From the NCBI RefSeq assembly GCF_014839805.1, contig NC_051141.1, positions 7,200,777 through 7,264,776 on the forward strand: DNA of 64,000 nt, written 5' to 3'. Within the stretch, counting starts at the first letter, position 1. Each line of letters opens with the position of its first letter. Positions 24,523 to 36,915 of this stretch are shown here, one piece after another. Position numbers and translations under genes: made by a program. The notes beneath the pieces are model-generated. The model worked only from the letters and a program-made list of their open reading frames with translations, was not told where the DNA came from and did not search any database. Origin of the DNA: Manduca sexta (lineage: Eukaryota; Arthropoda; Insecta; Lepidoptera; Sphingidae).

Positions 24523-26114
24523 AAAGTTTCAGTGTTGGGTGAATTTTTCCTTTAAAATAAATCTAACACAATGCTTGTCGCTGCTGATCTTGGTTTACAG
24601 GAGTTGTAATGGTGGGTTTGAGGACGATAAACGTCTTTAAATTTAACACAATACAGACACGACTTTAGAACTAAAACGAATTGATAAGTATGTTTAAAAT
24701 AAATACCAATTATGGACATATTGTGCATTATATAACATCAAATAACTTGAATAACGAAAATTAACTAATAAAAAGAACAAAAAATAATTCCGCAATAAAA
24801 AATATGTAAATGAGAATGCATGAAGCGGAACATATCTTCAAATAGGAATAAGTATCGGTTTTGTATTGACAGTTTGAGTTTGGACTGTAACATAATTGAT
24901 ACGAACCTGTAAAGACCCTACTCAAATACCCAATAAGCATTGTTGTTATAAAACTCACACAACTTTCATTAAAAACGCAGTGTAATTATAGCGGGTATTT
25001 CCGAGCAAATTCTAAGAAAAATGTTTAATCATGTAAAGGATTATTTATTCAGGTACAATTCATCAAAACCGCAAGATTAATTTGCGACGCTTTAATATCA
25101 CATCTTTTACGAGGAAAATTATGTATACTTTAAAATGCATACGAAGCATAAGTACAAACTGATGAGGGTCATTAACCCGAGAGCGACGAGAGCTCAATCT
25201 GTTGGCAACTTGAGGAAGTCCATTCAAAAGCCGAAAGCGTGAGTAATTCCATCAAAGACAATATGACCGTTTACTTTCAAACAATACAACGGACCGCTGA
25301 CCTATTTTACAATGCAACTCTAAAGAATATTAACCTACTTGATTATTTTATTATCGTCTGCTATATACGAAATAACGTGACGCATTTAAATAAAGTTTTT
25401 ACGTTCTTAGAGCGATTGAGCGATAAACTGCGCTTGCGTTGCTGGGCCAGCACCATTTCCTTATTATATTTAAATACTCGTGTCGTCAAAGTTCTGGATC
25501 CATTGTTGTAAACTGTAAAAAAACTTTTATTTTCTTTAATTAATTTGAATGTTCCTTAGCTCAGACAGCAATGGACATAGTAAAAACTTTTCTTTAGTTT
25601 GTTATAGAGTTATATTCATGTGGAAAAATGACCAGTCTACGTTCAATTTATTTGCCGGCATTATCATTCAGTCTTTAGCTTTGGAATCTATTCGTATTTT
25701 ACTAATTATATGCTTATGTATATTATATTATATATGATTATTATATGGTTTACAAATAAACGAAGAAAGCGCGAAACAAGGAAAATTATTTATTATTACA
25801 ATGACTGTATAAACACGTAAAAAAGATGAAAATGAAATAGAATACATTTTTGAAACATGAGGAATTACCTTTTTGGTAGCAGAATAATATAAAAATTATT
25901 TGTAGTAATATTTAAAAAAGTGGACACACTAGATAAATACTTATGTATTGCTTTTTTTATTAATAATATTTCCATGCGCACTGAACCTGAAGGTATCTTA
26001 GCTCCTACAGCTAAATATTCTTGTGTTTTGATACGATATTGTAGGTATATTTTCAAAAGAATCATAACACACACACACATCACGCATTTTACCTCGAAGC
26101 GGATTTTTTTATGC
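24523..26114. other. AT-rich stretch without recognised gene
   Basis: Reading frames of 62-93 codons (for example 25239-25511 plus, 25865-26146 minus) match nothing I know, and two overlap on opposite strands, as chance frames do. A (AC)n-like patch lies near 26069-26080. Confidence 0.5.
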
Positions 26115-26265
26115 ACTGACTTTTCGCCAAGCGTGTTCCATTTCATGATGTGATAGAGGGGGAGCCTATCTCCATATCGGACACAAGTTCCAAACTCCGG
26201 GGATAAAAATCAATGCAATGTCTCAAATGCACGTCAATCTAGCTATCTGCGAATGCCACGTATGC
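26115..26265 (-). mobile_element. SINE (type 3) fragment
   Basis: It contains 'catgatgtgatagaggggga' then 'gcctatctccatatcggaca' and 'caagttccaaactccgggg', a diverged match to the 35.93-36.15 kb copy read on the same strand. The tRNA head is missing or too decayed to see. It sits about 400 bp from a type 3 copy in opposite orientation. Confidence 0.55.
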
Positions 26266-26675
26266 CGTAGGTATTGTTGGAATACAATCCTCAATCCACA
26301 TCATATAATAAAGTTACATATTGAAGTTGGCGTATTAATTTAAAGTTTTTTTAATTTGGAAAGACTATCTTAAATATTTTTTATTGCATGTAAAAAATCA
26401 GCTAACTTATTTATTTTATGACATACAGATGGCCAGGTGAAGGGCGCTGGTACGATCTTGTAGGATGCAAATAACATCTAAATACACTGAATGATAAATT
26501 TATATACATAAGTATCGTGGTTGCCAGAGAATATGGCACTATAATTTTAAAATGACGAATGGCAACACGAATTGCTTATAGCCGGACTAAGATAATAAGC
26601 AGCACTGCCTGATAGATAAATTGAGTAAAAACGATTGTCCGGAAAATATTATTGTTTTATGAGTAACACTATACT

Positions 26676-26960
26676 ATGCCTCGCTGGCGTAGTTGTATTA
26701 CGGTACGACTGCAGTGGGTCTGATCCTGAGGTCCTGGGTTTGATCCCCGGATCGGGAAAAGTGATACTGCTGTTTTAAATGATATCAGCCCAGGAATCGG
26801 GAACGTGCGTCCCATACGGCGATACGCTCGCCCCCTATCACGTCATGAATCGGCATACACACGGCGGAAAGTGGGTGCGCCTCTAGCTCACACTCAGTTC
26901 ATCGCCGAAGGGATGGCTAGGGATGTTATATATATCCCTCCGGCGATAAAAGGCCTGAGT
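26676..26960 (+). mobile_element. tRNA-headed SINE (type 3)
   Basis: The head has box A-like TGGCGTAGTTGT and box B-like GGGTTTGATCC, then 'ccggatcgggaaaagtgata'. The body has 'atacggcgatacgctcgccc', 'cctatcacgtcatgaatcgg' and 'cacacggcggaaagtgggtg'. This agrees with the minus-strand copy at 35.93-36.15 kb. RNA polymerase III promoter boxes are expected in such heads. No TSD is visible. A 68-codon frame inside it is an artefact of the SINE. Confidence 0.75.
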
Positions 26961-27289
26961 ATGTGTATGTGCGTATGTTTATACGCAACAAATGCCCATA
27001 TATGGTTCTAAAATAATAAAAACTATAGTCGAAACAACAAGCTAATGTTTGGTGATAGGTCTCACATATAATTAATAATATTATTAAATATTATCTTTAC
27101 GAATAGAAGTCATATAATAAGTACCTTTATGATATAATAATATCGTACATTATCAAATGTCAAGGAATAACAACCTCTTTAAAGACCTAGCTTAAATACC
27201 ACGAGATTTAAAAGCATTTGATTCTTGTTTTTTGTTAATATTAAAATGAAATAATGAGATTTAATTTTCTATTCCTTTTGGTGTGATTA

Positions 27290-27468
27290 TCCATACGTAT
27301 ATAATAAATGCGAAATTAACTCTGTCTGTCATGCTTTCACATATGAACCACTGAATCGATTTCGGTTAAATTCGGTATGAAGATTGTTTGAGATTCTTAG
27401 AAGGACGTCAGCCATTTTTTTATCTGGGAAAACCTTTCCACGCGGGCGAATCCGCGGGCCAAATCTAG
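27290..27468 (+). mobile_element. complete short Helitron (type III)
   Basis: It starts TCCATACGTATATAATAAA after A (27289) and ends with hairpin CGCGGGCGAATCCGCG, 8 nt, then CTAG (27465-27468) followed by T. Inside are 'gcgaaattaactctgtctgt', 'ccactgaatcgatttcggtt' and 'ttggtatgaag'-like text, a very common lepidopteran layout. At 179 bp it has only the ends and a short core; replication would depend on an autonomous Helitron. Confidence 0.85.
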
Positions 27469-30432
27469 TGGGAATGTATAAATAGCGACTACTAAGGACT
27501 TTGGCGTACGCTCTGCTCTTTAACGCACCAAAAATGTATGCAAACGACTAGTCATCAACCTTTTATTCTAGTTATAATGACGACATTATCTAAGAGATGG
27601 ACCTCTTTACTAGTAGGAGCTGTAATAAAGATGGCTTTCCACAATCGTTACCACTTCCATTATTTATGAGAATGATATGTCCTGGCGAAAGACTTAAGGT
27701 TATGTTAATTTCTTTTAGCGTTATCGATTGTGCAAGGATATAAACCCAACATATACACGTCTTCTCATGTTACTTACAAAGCACAATTATAATTAGTTGT
27801 ACCATAGTTGCAATTTCGTATTAACACTAAATAATAATGTTCTACAAACGGAAAAAAAATGATAGTGAAATAATATCCTTTAATTATACTCGTAACAAGT
27901 TTAATGAAGTAGTTTGTTTTTTAATTATCTACCAATGTATGTTAGACCGATAATATCGACGAACGCAATGTGGAACTACTTTGATCTATTTACAGAGACC
28001 CCTACCAGTTGGAGCGCTTATTGTAGCTGATAGAAAATTATTTACAAAAATTAGGAAATAATATAGGAGAAGGTAAGAATGTAGTTTAATTACCACCTAT
28101 TATAATAATTATGTTAACCATAAAAATAATTGACCACATAATAAATCCCCATTATCACCCACCCTTAGACCCATAGGTAAAGGTACCATTACCCAATGCT
28201 TTGTTGAACGATATAGTAATTAAATTTCAGACAAATGGCTCCCCGATAATTCTCGTTTTGACTTAATTAAATCAAAATTTTAATGAGATGTACGGATTTC
28301 CATTTACAGGGCCATTCGATTGTCTGTCACGAACATTCCAATTGATGACAATAAAATTGCGATAGGCTTTGATTACTGCGAAGAGCCCTTTTTTCACACG
28401 GCCGTGGCGGTTTAATGTAAACCGATTACTAAATTAACTACGCGGCACTTCTCCTTGAAAAATTAACACGAAGCTCTGTTTTTACTGACGTTCAGAAAAA
28501 AGCATTGCCTGTTGTCTCGGCTATTTTCGTTTTGCTTTACTAATCTTGTGAATGGAAACAACTATTCTAGAACGTTTTTTGATCTCTCGGTTAGATGTAA
28601 TTTGGCTACACCCAATTATACTTCAAATTGACCCTATAAAGACTTCACGATCAATGCGAGTAATATATAATTAGACTTTTAACACTTAGCATTTTTTATT
28701 CACTACTTACAATTAAAGTTTGGGCCTAATAGATTTCATAGTACAAAAATAATTATTGTGTTATTACGTAGCATCATTACAACCGCCTATTTCAATGCGA
28801 AGCGTGTCGTTCGTGCGTTTGAGATTCATGATATTTTTGACATTGCGTGAGGATACTATAATTTTAGTATTTCAGTATTAAATACTCGTTTGAACAATGC
28901 ATTGTTAATAAACCACAATCATTTTAAGTATCCTTTTATGGTATTAAAAATCTACTAGTATACTAGACAGGCCGCTCATAATGACCAGTGCGATACAATA
29001 GTCTCAATAGCAAATGTTTGTTACTTAATAATAGGGGGAAAGGTCACCGGGAAGTTGCCGCTAGCGAATTTCTTCCGCTCGCTGATTCATATCGTTGTCG
29101 CATGCGTTAAATATGTTTTATTGCGGTTAGCTTAATTATTTATTTTCCTGTAATATCATAATTACTTTGGTGCGCGGTGGGCGTTTGACGTAAATTCGAA
29201 TGTATGGAATAACCCCATCGAAATTACCAAGCCTTTTCTAAGAACTCTTAAAATCGAATGTGTATGTTAATGCGATTTAATACAAATAAATCGTATCTTT
29301 TGGTAAAATAAACAGCAGATTTATATTCTTTCGTTGCTTTAGTATTTGTTTTTATATATAAAAATTTATATACACGATGTTGGTGTCATAATTCTACAAT
29401 CAGAGTGCTGAATACGGTATTTATAAATAAATTACACGTTTTTTGTTGGTCGTGTGAAAATTACCGTTTTCACGTGTATGCCATTTGTATTGGTGTTGAT
29501 TCGTTTGTTTCTTTCTCGTGTGTTGCTACTAATTACGAATACTCTAAGTTAAACAATTTTTAACTCAAGAGTAAATTGTCAAATTAAACGTGCTCCCAAT
29601 TTCGACATGCCTATTTAAACTCCGGAGGTGGTCAACACTGATCAACATCGCGAGTACAAGTTATACGCTTATAAGAAATAAGGCGGATTCGTTTAGTTTT
29701 TGTCAGACCTCGATATTTAAAAAAACTCTCTGGTGCAACCAGGATCTTGTCTTTAATTTTCCACGTCTCAGCTTGAGGTTTCTTACTATACTGTAGTTTT
29801 TAGCTGCGCCTGTCTTAGGAATATGAGAAATTGTCTACGTGTTAAATCAATATTACTATTGTTTTTCTCACAGTCATTCTAAAATATTTAAGTATTTAAA
29901 AACATATCATTAACAATTTAATGTCTTAATGTCTAATGTTTCAGGGTGAGAAGCGAGATACAATACCACACAGATCTTGGTTAATGGGTATCTTATGACG
30001 CTTAAATCAGGCGAATGGTCCGCTAGTCTCCTCATTTATGTATAAAAACTATAAGTTAACACACCAATATGGGGGTTAAGTTCACTAACACGAATATTCC
30101 TCTATTGAGACAGTGTTGACGTGTACTAAGGTTTAAGTGGTGCTCAAAAGAACTGATCAAAATGTTTCCATTGGATAAAATGATTCTGAATTTACTAATG
30201 ACCGTACCGCGTAATGTTTTGATCACAGGCATTATGCGGATTTTCAACGAATTAAAAACCTCACTATTGATTTCTTTACTTTCGGCGAGGTTTATTATAT
30301 ACTATTACAATCAGACTGATATCTATACATAAATCACGTTTCATCTTCGGGCTAGGGCTCGTGGTCAAGAATAGTTGGGTAGGTACTAGCGTTATTAGTA
30401 ATAATTAAAAGTAGTTTGAGCCATGAGCATAC
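27469..30432. other. about 3 kb with no recognised repeat or gene
   Basis: This is one of the longer stretches lacking visible transposon sequence. The part 28140-28640 is locally less AT-biased and contains several TAATTA/TTAATTAAA words and a TCF-like GGCTTTGATTAC (near 28364). A cis-regulatory role is possible but unsupported; such words are frequent in AT-rich DNA. Confidence 0.4.
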
Positions 30433-30511
30433 GTTGGGTTTATTGAGATATATATCTCACTAATTTAACCCAATCTGTGCACATTGATGGTGATAAATGA
30501 ATCACCATCAA
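30433..30511. repeat. two adjoining short hairpins before a SINE
   Basis: The first is TGGGTT ... GAGATATATATCTC ... AACCCA (about 30434-30472), a palindromic core within weaker outer arms. The second is a perfect 11-bp inverted repeat TTGATGGTGAT/ATCACCATCAA (30484-30494 and 30501-30511) with a 6-nt loop, ending right at the SINE head. Confidence 0.65.
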
Positions 30512-30512
30512 G

Positions 30513-30695
30513 CAGTGATAGCCTAGTTTGGTGTAGAACGGTCGAGACGAATGTCCACTAAATCCCAAGGGCACTCAACTCTCACTTTTCTAAAAAATAT
30601 TTGCGTATTCTTTGTGAATTATCGCTCGCTTTAACGGTTAAGGAAAATATCTTAAGACCTAGATACCTGAGAACTCCTTAATAAGAATTTTGAGT
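30513..30695 (+). mobile_element. tRNA-headed SINE (type 1), 5' part
   Basis: It matches the intact copy at 42.4 kb: 'gtgatagcctagtttggtgt', 'agaacggtcgagacgaatgt', then 'tcccaagggcactcaactct', 'tttgtgaattatcgctcgct' and 'ttaacggttaaggaaaat'. Box A is visible; box B is damaged ('ccactaaatccc'). The 3' part with the AGTAGTAGAGG segment and tail is missing. Confidence 0.7.
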
Positions 30696-31476
30696 TTCAA
30701 TTCTTTTATGTTTTTTATTAGTTTTGTTTAGAATATTGTTTGTTTTCCTTGATAAATATATATTGTAATAGGTACAAGTTCTTAAAATTTTGTCCGCCAA
30801 ATGCAAATGTAGTTTATTAAAACCTTATTTGTTGAACGTACTAAAATAATTGATAAATTGACGTATATGTACCACTCCTATATTTTAGCCACTTTGAGAG
30901 TCTATTTTATATGTAACGAACACATTATTATGTTGTAAAATTTGCTCGTCATTCGACTAAATATGGAATGACACTATGTTATAAAATACGTCAACAATAA
31001 TGTATCGATATTTGCAAAATAAATTAATTTATTGATTGATTGACTTTATTTTACCGGAACTGAATCGTCATTAAACATTAATATGGTATTAACCAATGAT
31101 TAGGTGACTATACCGGCTGTATTATATTATAACACATATAGTATAAATATATAACACGTAGTTGTATGTGGGATTGCTCTACGAGTTGTAAAGATTGACC
31201 CGATTTTCCATCCGGATGGTTTTGAATGCAGAATATTATGCTCCTTTGATATGTAGGTTATTAAAATATTCGAGAAATTATATAACAACTTGATCTCCAT
31301 ATTATGAACAAAATATACAACGACAACTAAGACCATTAAATGTATAAAAAAAATATATTTTTATGAATGTTATAAGTATCAAGCAGATAATTTTTTAAGG
31401 TAAGTAATCTTCAAAGTGTTAAACATGGAACATAGGACTTACTGCAGTCCGCAGATGTAATATATTATTATTAAAA
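30696..31476. other. AT-rich stretch, nothing recognised
   Basis: No gene or repeat is identified here. Confidence 0.5.
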
Positions 31477-31735
31477 CTAGTGGTTGTCCAGTGGTCAAAA
31501 TTAGTCCGTTGTATTTAATATTAACAAACACATATTATACATAAATTTTATTCTATATAAACTTTGATTATACCAAATCTCATACTCAATATATTTAAAA
31601 ATGATTCTTTAATTTATCAATTATATTTCGTAAGAGTAACCTTAATTTCTAAATCAGTTTGTACATTATATATGTAGATTTTCTAAATATACTACGGTTA
31701 AATTACTCTTCTACTGAAGGAACAATAAACAAAAA
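31477..31735 (-). mobile_element. Helitron-like element (type IV)
   Basis: On the minus strand it ends in CTAG (31477-31480) followed by T. The plus strand continues 'tggttgtccagtggtcaaaa', 'tataaactttgattatacca', 'aatctcatactcaatat' and 'gaaggaacaataaac'. The left part is shared with 16547-16700. The usual hairpin is degenerate, and the 5' TC end cannot be fixed, so the upper limit is approximate. Confidence 0.55.
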
Positions 31736-32744
31736 AAAATAGTCTTAACAGGTAAGAAGTATTTTATCACACGACGCAATCAATTTATAAGTTTCATTTG
31801 AACCATTAATCGATTGAACGTAGTTTAACCATAATAAAGTGTAATAAAATTCAAAGTTGATGTTAAAGTTCCTCGATAATTTTACTGTACCCGCGTCACT
31901 GGAAGTAAAGAAATCGAAGGCTTTTCATGTGGAATCACGGACCCAGTCTAATTAAAACATTGTAATTAGATGCTGATTTTATGGCGTGATCAATTTAACA
32001 CACACATATAGACTGATATAAACAAATGCGCAACCGCAAATCGATTATATTCACGACACGAATATTTCCGGGGTTTAATAAATGTGTAATTAGAATAATA
32101 GATCACATATCACATCCTCATATCACGATTCCGTCCAATAAAGAATCGATGGTAACTAATAATCTTACAGAATATTATTTTAACGCCGACCATGATTCGC
32201 ATTCCTTATGTGTTGTAGATTTGCGAATCTAGGATTTTGAAAACCATGCTTCTGAATAGTGTTTAAAGTAAAATAAACTGAACATACCAATTCAAAATCT
32301 AAATAAACAAATTGATGTATTTTATTGGTTTTTAATTTATTTATTGTAATTAGAATGCATTATGTAAAAAGTTTAAAACATTCGGTATAACAAATTTTTA
32401 ATAAAAGATGATTAAAATTAATAGACTAACCTGTATCTCAAATAGGAATATTAATAGAGTGTAAAAAACATTTATGACATTATTATGTTCCGATGTTTTA
32501 AGTGCTTGGATTGTATATTCCACATCTTTGAAGAATGAGTCTCAATTTGTACGTACTCTACTTAAGATCCATATTTTTCCAAAATTTTTACTCGACAATA
32601 TTTTTTTCGTACGTCTCTTTAATCTAAATGGTCAGCATGATCTGTGTAATATATTATTTATAACAATTTATCAAGTAGATGTAAGACCTAATTTAACAAG
32701 GAGGCATGAAATGAATTCCTTCTAAGCTAACTAATTTTATTTAT
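31736..32744. other. AT-rich stretch without recognised gene
   Basis: Reading frames of 68 and 83 codons (32026-32232, 32474-32725, plus) match no known family. No repeat is seen. Confidence 0.5.
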
Positions 32745-33095
32745 TAGACTGTCTCGGTGAGGTCCTCCTGGGTTTGAATCTCAGGTCAGGCCGAAACAAT
32801 TGTGACTTGGTTTTCCCATCTTACAATTACTCAGTCGCAACTCGGAGTCGGGCAGTTGGCGGTGTGATATCCCCGTGCCTCTGAAAGCACGTAAAGCCAT
32901 TGGTCTTAGGCCTGATTTCTCTCCATTCATGTAGGATTGCCGTCTCACCAGCCTATGACAGTGAAGAAACAGAGAGTGCACCTGTATATTGCGTACACAC
33001 TTGGGCACTATAATATCTCCTGCACACTTTGCCGGTCTCCGTTGAGATTAACTGCCGTGGACGAATTTCTAGAAGGGATTCATTCATTATTCATT
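32745..33095 (+). mobile_element. tRNA-headed SINE (type 2)
   Basis: Box B is clear (GGGTTTGAATC). The body has 'cagtcgcaactcggagtcgg', 'atccccgtgcctctgaaagc', 'acgtaaagccattggtctta', 'gattgccgtctcaccagcct' and 'cactataatatctcctgcac', ending at 'attcattcattattcatt'. This is a familiar lepidopteran SINE body. Box A is weak (GACTGTCTCGGTGAGG region). Frames of 75 and 94 codons on the two strands fall inside it and are artefacts. Confidence 0.75.
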
Positions 33096-33264
33096 AGTAA
33101 GTTAAATTACAGAATTTACGAATCACAAGATACTTACATACAGCGAGCAGGAAAAAAAACTAAGTTGACAGGGAAACCCTCTCGACAGTATTACCAGGAA
33201 ACTTATGATGACAAAACCTAAATGTATATTCCCGTCTAATGGTTGAAAGTTATTAAGTCCTTAG

Positions 33265-33370
33265 TTTTATTGTATGCGCGTTACGACTTCTGCTCTCTAC
33301 GGGTTCGAATCCGTGATCGGGCAGGTGTAGGTATTGTTTATTTTTCTCAGTTGATACTGAGAAAAAAATT
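33265..33370 (+). mobile_element. SINE head fragment
   Basis: Box B GGGTTCGAATCC is perfect and is followed by 'gtgatcgggcaggtgtaggt', as in type 3 SINE heads. It ends in an 11-bp perfect hairpin TTTTTCTCAGT/ACTGAGAAAAA (33341-33351, 33356-33366). The body is absent. Confidence 0.55.
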
Positions 33371-33696
33371 AAAAAAATATTTTATTATAATATACTAGTA
33401 TTAAAACTAATGTGGTCATTAAACGATTTGTAATTTAACTGTACTCGGATATCAGAATTTAACACAGTCCTTTTGACGAGCATAACTTCAAGAACTGTGC
33501 GTTTTATCTACACTTCTTCGGGCATAAAATAAGCTTACATACTTGTATACTAAGTGGAATGAATAGTTAGAAGGTCTTAGATTATTATTTTTTGGACAGA
33601 AATATTAGGTTAGAATCTAGGAAACATTTATTTCGGTCGCTTTAAGTTCGAGAACATGATACCTAGTGAGAATCCTAGTAACTATTAATATAGTTT

Positions 33697-33870
33697 TTAG
33701 TTGCAAGTTCGCTCGCGTGAAAGAGTTTTTCTGGGATAAAAGACACGCTTTATATTTTCCCTGGATAAAAGTAATCTGTATCCTTCCTAGCGACTCAAGC
33801 TATCTCCATAGATGATCTAAATCTATTTGGTAGTTTTATTATGTTCAGACAGACAACGGCGGCGGTAGTT
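33697..33870 (-). mobile_element. decayed Helitron-like fragment
   Basis: The plus strand reads 'ttgcaagttcgctcgcgtga', 'ttctgggataaaagacacgc', 'tttatattttccctggataa', 'tccttcctagcgactcaagc' and 'atctccatagatgatctaa'. This is the reverse of the common Helitron 3' portion. The CTRR end would be CTAA at 33697-33700, but the hairpin is eroded. The 5' end is not visible. Confidence 0.5.
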
Positions 33871-34344
33871 TTTATAATAACGTAGTGAACGGTAAACTGC
33901 CTGTTTGAATGTTCATAATAAGTGAACACGTTAAACCGTAAATTAGGATAAAACAGCGCAGGTTTTGGCCAATTTATATTTATTTATTATTCACATATCA
34001 TACACAAAAATTGTATAATGGGATGTACCTTCCGTAAAAGTAAAATATACATCGAAGACGTATTGGAATTGAATATTTTTTAATAAAATTAGTCGATGCA
34101 AATTGTATTGACATTTATTGTAATAAAATCACACCTACGGTATTATAAAACTGATACAACGTATACATAAATACGCGAAGAAAAACAATTGTACTCATTT
34201 TTAAGCCAATTCCGCTTGTGGCGTGTGATATTTAGCATAATTAAAGTTCATATGGGGAAGGAGTGCAGAAAAAAAAGGTATGTGTTACAAATATATAAAA
34301 TTCAACGATCAAATTTCGACCACTAGTACTGATTAAGATTTTTT
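33871..34344. other. AT-rich stretch, nothing recognised
   Basis: No gene or repeat is identified here. Confidence 0.5.
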
Positions 34345-34618
34345 ACTGGTGGTAGGTCTCTCATATGTGAGAGTCCGCCTGGGTAGGTACCACCGCAATG
34401 TCTATTTCTGCCGCCAAGCAGCAGTGTGTAGTCACTGTTGTGTTCCGGTTTGAAGGACATTGTAACCAGTGCAACTACTGGACATAATGAGACTTACCAT
34501 CTCACGTCTCAGGATGGCGAGCGCAGTGGAATACTTAACAATACTTTGTAATTCAAGGTGTTGGATGATTCACGCGACCGACATGCTCGTCTCGTCTTTG
34601 AAAGCAATAAAAAAAAGA
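34345..34618 (+). mobile_element. A-tailed retroposon, cluster copy 1
   Basis: It contains 'taggtctctcatatgtgaga', 'gtccgcctgggtaggtacca', 'ccgcaatgtctatttctgcc', 'gccaagcagcagtgtgtag' and 'cggtttgaaggacattgtaa', ending in 'gcaataaaaaaaa'. This resembles the 3' end of a lepidopteran non-LTR element or its SINE derivative. No coding remains. It is the best preserved of three same-strand copies within 3.2 kb. Confidence 0.7.
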
Positions 34619-35615
34619 TGGGAAAATAAATTCACATAGATTTCATCTATTTTATACACACGGTTTTAGAGAACATATTTAAAAATTATAGAGTCTTTAA
34701 AATACGGTGGCTCACGTTTCTAATAGAAAAATAAAAGCTATTTTAATCTCGATATTATCATGATATGTAAACTGCTATTATGCTATAATTATATTATACG
34801 CATAACAAGAAAAAAAGTGTAATTACATTCATTCTTATAATATACGTCCTTGACTAATTAATAAAAATAATAGAAAAATAAGCGTTTAAATTATAACATT
34901 ATCTCACACATGCGTATACAAAGTTAAAATTATAAAATCTGAAAACCAAAAGATCAATAAATTATTCGCTTGCCTAACATGCATAAATAATAAGACTATT
35001 AGCCTATTAAAATGTATATGAATTGGTAGATGTTAAACACCGTGACCAATAAATAAACAAGAATCGAAAACGAGCACGTGCATCGGTAAAGTTCACACAT
35101 TGAACGTAAAAAGCGAAACCCTGGTGCCTACAAAAAAATTTATACTCTGGCTTGAATATTTCCTGGTCATAAAGTTACTGAGAATAGGTAATCGATCCAT
35201 GATACAGACTGACTCGTATACCTACGATATAATTGCGAACTTGGATTGTAGGAAGAATTTAATAAACCATTCCAGTTAATTTCCTTTACCCTTTTAGTAT
35301 GCTATTTACGCGTTTACAAAATCTACATTATATTATAAACAAAACACAAGTTATGTATCACAATCAAACGTAAATTTTATGCAAAATTTTAAATGTGCCG
35401 CAATCATGATCGTTGCGCTTTAGTTCTTGTAATGGACAAATAAAAATATACATTGTTCAAAAATAAAATAATTCTTATTTATTTTAATGCGAAAATACCT
35501 GTATTTATATCTTTTTAGAAACTTCTACCGTATATATTTAATACTTTTTTAATAACTTCAAGCAGCATAAATATAAAGTTCAAATTACATTACAGAATAA
35601 AGTTACGAAATATAA
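34619..35615. other. AT-rich stretch, nothing recognised
   Basis: No gene or repeat is identified here. Confidence 0.5.
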
Positions 35616-35811
35616 TTAGCATTTGCTTGCGGCTCCGCCCGCGAGAAAAACAAATGCGGGATAAAATTTTCCCGAAATAAAATATTGCCTATAGAACACA
35701 GGAATATTGTAGCTTCCTACTAGTGAAAAATAAAATCAAAATTGGTTAAGTAGTTCCTAAGATTAGTATGTTCAAACAAACAAACTCTTTAACTTTATGT
35801 ATTAGTATAGA
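35616..35811 (-). mobile_element. complete short Helitron (type II ends)
   Basis: On the minus strand it starts TCTATACTAATACATAAAG after A, continues 'gtttgtttgtttgaacatac' and 'taatcttaggaactactta', and ends with hairpin CGCGGGCGGAGCCGCA, 8 nt, CTAA (35616-35619) then T. CTAA fits the CTRR rule. At 196 bp it lacks the tandem units seen in larger relatives. Confidence 0.82.
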
Positions 35812-35921
35812 TTTGTTCGATGATATCGGACGACTTTGACAATTTTTTCTAATAATAAGAAAATTATTAATGGTATTTATAATCTAAACTGAGATACATA
35901 AAAAAGTATCTATTTTACACA

Positions 35922-36150
35922 CACGCATCTTTTATCCCCGACGTGGTAGGCAGAGGCGCAACTGGCGCACCCACTTTCCGCCGTGTGTATTCTGTCCCAT
36001 GATATGATAGGGGGCGAGCCTACCGCCATATCAGGCACAAATTACAGATTCTGAGCTTGTACTCCCTTTTGCCCGACCCGATGCCCGAGTTGAGGCCTCA
36101 GCACTGCAGTCGCACCGTAATACCACTACACTTACCCTTTCCTTTATTAT
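35922..36150 (-). mobile_element. tRNA-headed SINE (type 3), near full length
   Basis: On the minus strand the head reads 'gtagtggtattacggtgcga', 'ctgcagtgctgaggcctcaa', then 'gggtcgggcaaaagggag'. The body reads 'gcctgatatggcggtaggct', 'cgccccctatcatatcatgg', 'cacacggcggaaagtgggtg' and ends 'acgtcggggataaaag'. It aligns with 26676-26960 throughout. Box B is damaged. Confidence 0.72.
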
Positions 36151-36291
36151 TTATATTTAACCAACACACCCACTTTTACTAGTAGGTCTCCAGATGCGAA
36201 GATTAAAAATTTCCGAAAGAGAACCCGACAAAACATATAGGTAGCATAAATGCTGTTTGCAGATAGCTATAATGATTTTTCATAAATTATA

Positions 36292-36580
36292 ATGAATGGC
36301 GTAACGGAGTGGATACCAAGGGAAAACAAAAAGATAAATGGAAGACCACTGATACGATGGAGGGATACCTTTGAACAAAGATGTGGAGGAGGCAACTGGA
36401 TGCAACAGGCATGCGTAAGAGAGGTGTAGAGGAAACTAGGGGAGGCCTACGCCGCAGAGGCGACTACTACTAATTAATTAAATTAAGTCACAAAACTTTC
36501 TAGGTATAAGATTAAATTGTAATGTAAAGTCGAGTAGTGGAAATAAAGGCTTATTTTTTTTTATTATCAAATATAAGTCG
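36292..36580 (+). mobile_element. LINE 3' end with ORF C-terminus and 3' UTR
   Basis: A single frame from 36292 to a TAA at 36475-36477 reads GRPLIRWRDTFEQRCGGGNW then MQQA, an in-frame TAG at 36427-36429, then RKLGEAYAAEA. This is the C-terminal signature of lepidopteran RTE-like endonuclease-reverse transcriptases ('GRP..RW.D.F....G..WM..A.DR..WR.LGEAYAAEA'). The 3' UTR has 'gtggaaataaaggc' and a T/A-rich end near 36545-36570. The copy is 5'-truncated with one stop. Confidence 0.78.
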
Positions 36581-36604
36581 GCAGGAGTCGGATTATATAG
36601 CCCC

Positions 36605-36915
36605 GTCGCCGCTATAGGTCTCTCATATGTGAGAATCCGCATGGGTAGGTACCACCGAAATGTCTATTTCTAATGTCAAGCAGCAGTGTTTAGTTATTAT
36701 TTTATTTCGGTTTGAAGGACATTGTAGCTAGTGTTACTATTGGACATAATAAGACTTAACATCTCGTGTCTCAGGATGGCGAGCGCAGTGGAATACCAAA
36801 CAATACTTTATAATTCAAGGTGTCGGATGGTTTTTCTTCTGTTTATAGGCGGTCATATTGCTTATCAACAGGTATACGGCAAGCGTCTCGTCATTCTAAG
36901 AAAAAAAAAGCAATA
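36605..36915 (+). mobile_element. A-tailed retroposon, cluster copy 2
   Basis: It shares 'taggtctctcatatgtgaga', 'atgtctatttcta', 'cggtttgaaggacattgtag', 'gtctcaggatggcgagcgca' and 'gtggaatacc' with the 34.3-kb copy. It carries about 40 bp of extra sequence before the tail ('gttataggcggtcatattgc' region) and ends in an A-run near 36899-36909. A 61-codon frame inside it is an artefact. Confidence 0.68.

Noticed and set aside
28140..28640. Homeodomain-like TAATTA words and a TCF-like site as an enhancer
   Set aside because: Such words are expected often in AT-rich DNA, and there is no spacing pattern or conservation evidence.
33296..33320. Perfect box B suggesting a tRNA gene
   Set aside because: No matching 5' acceptor or D-arm and no cloverleaf. 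The following sequence is SINE-like.
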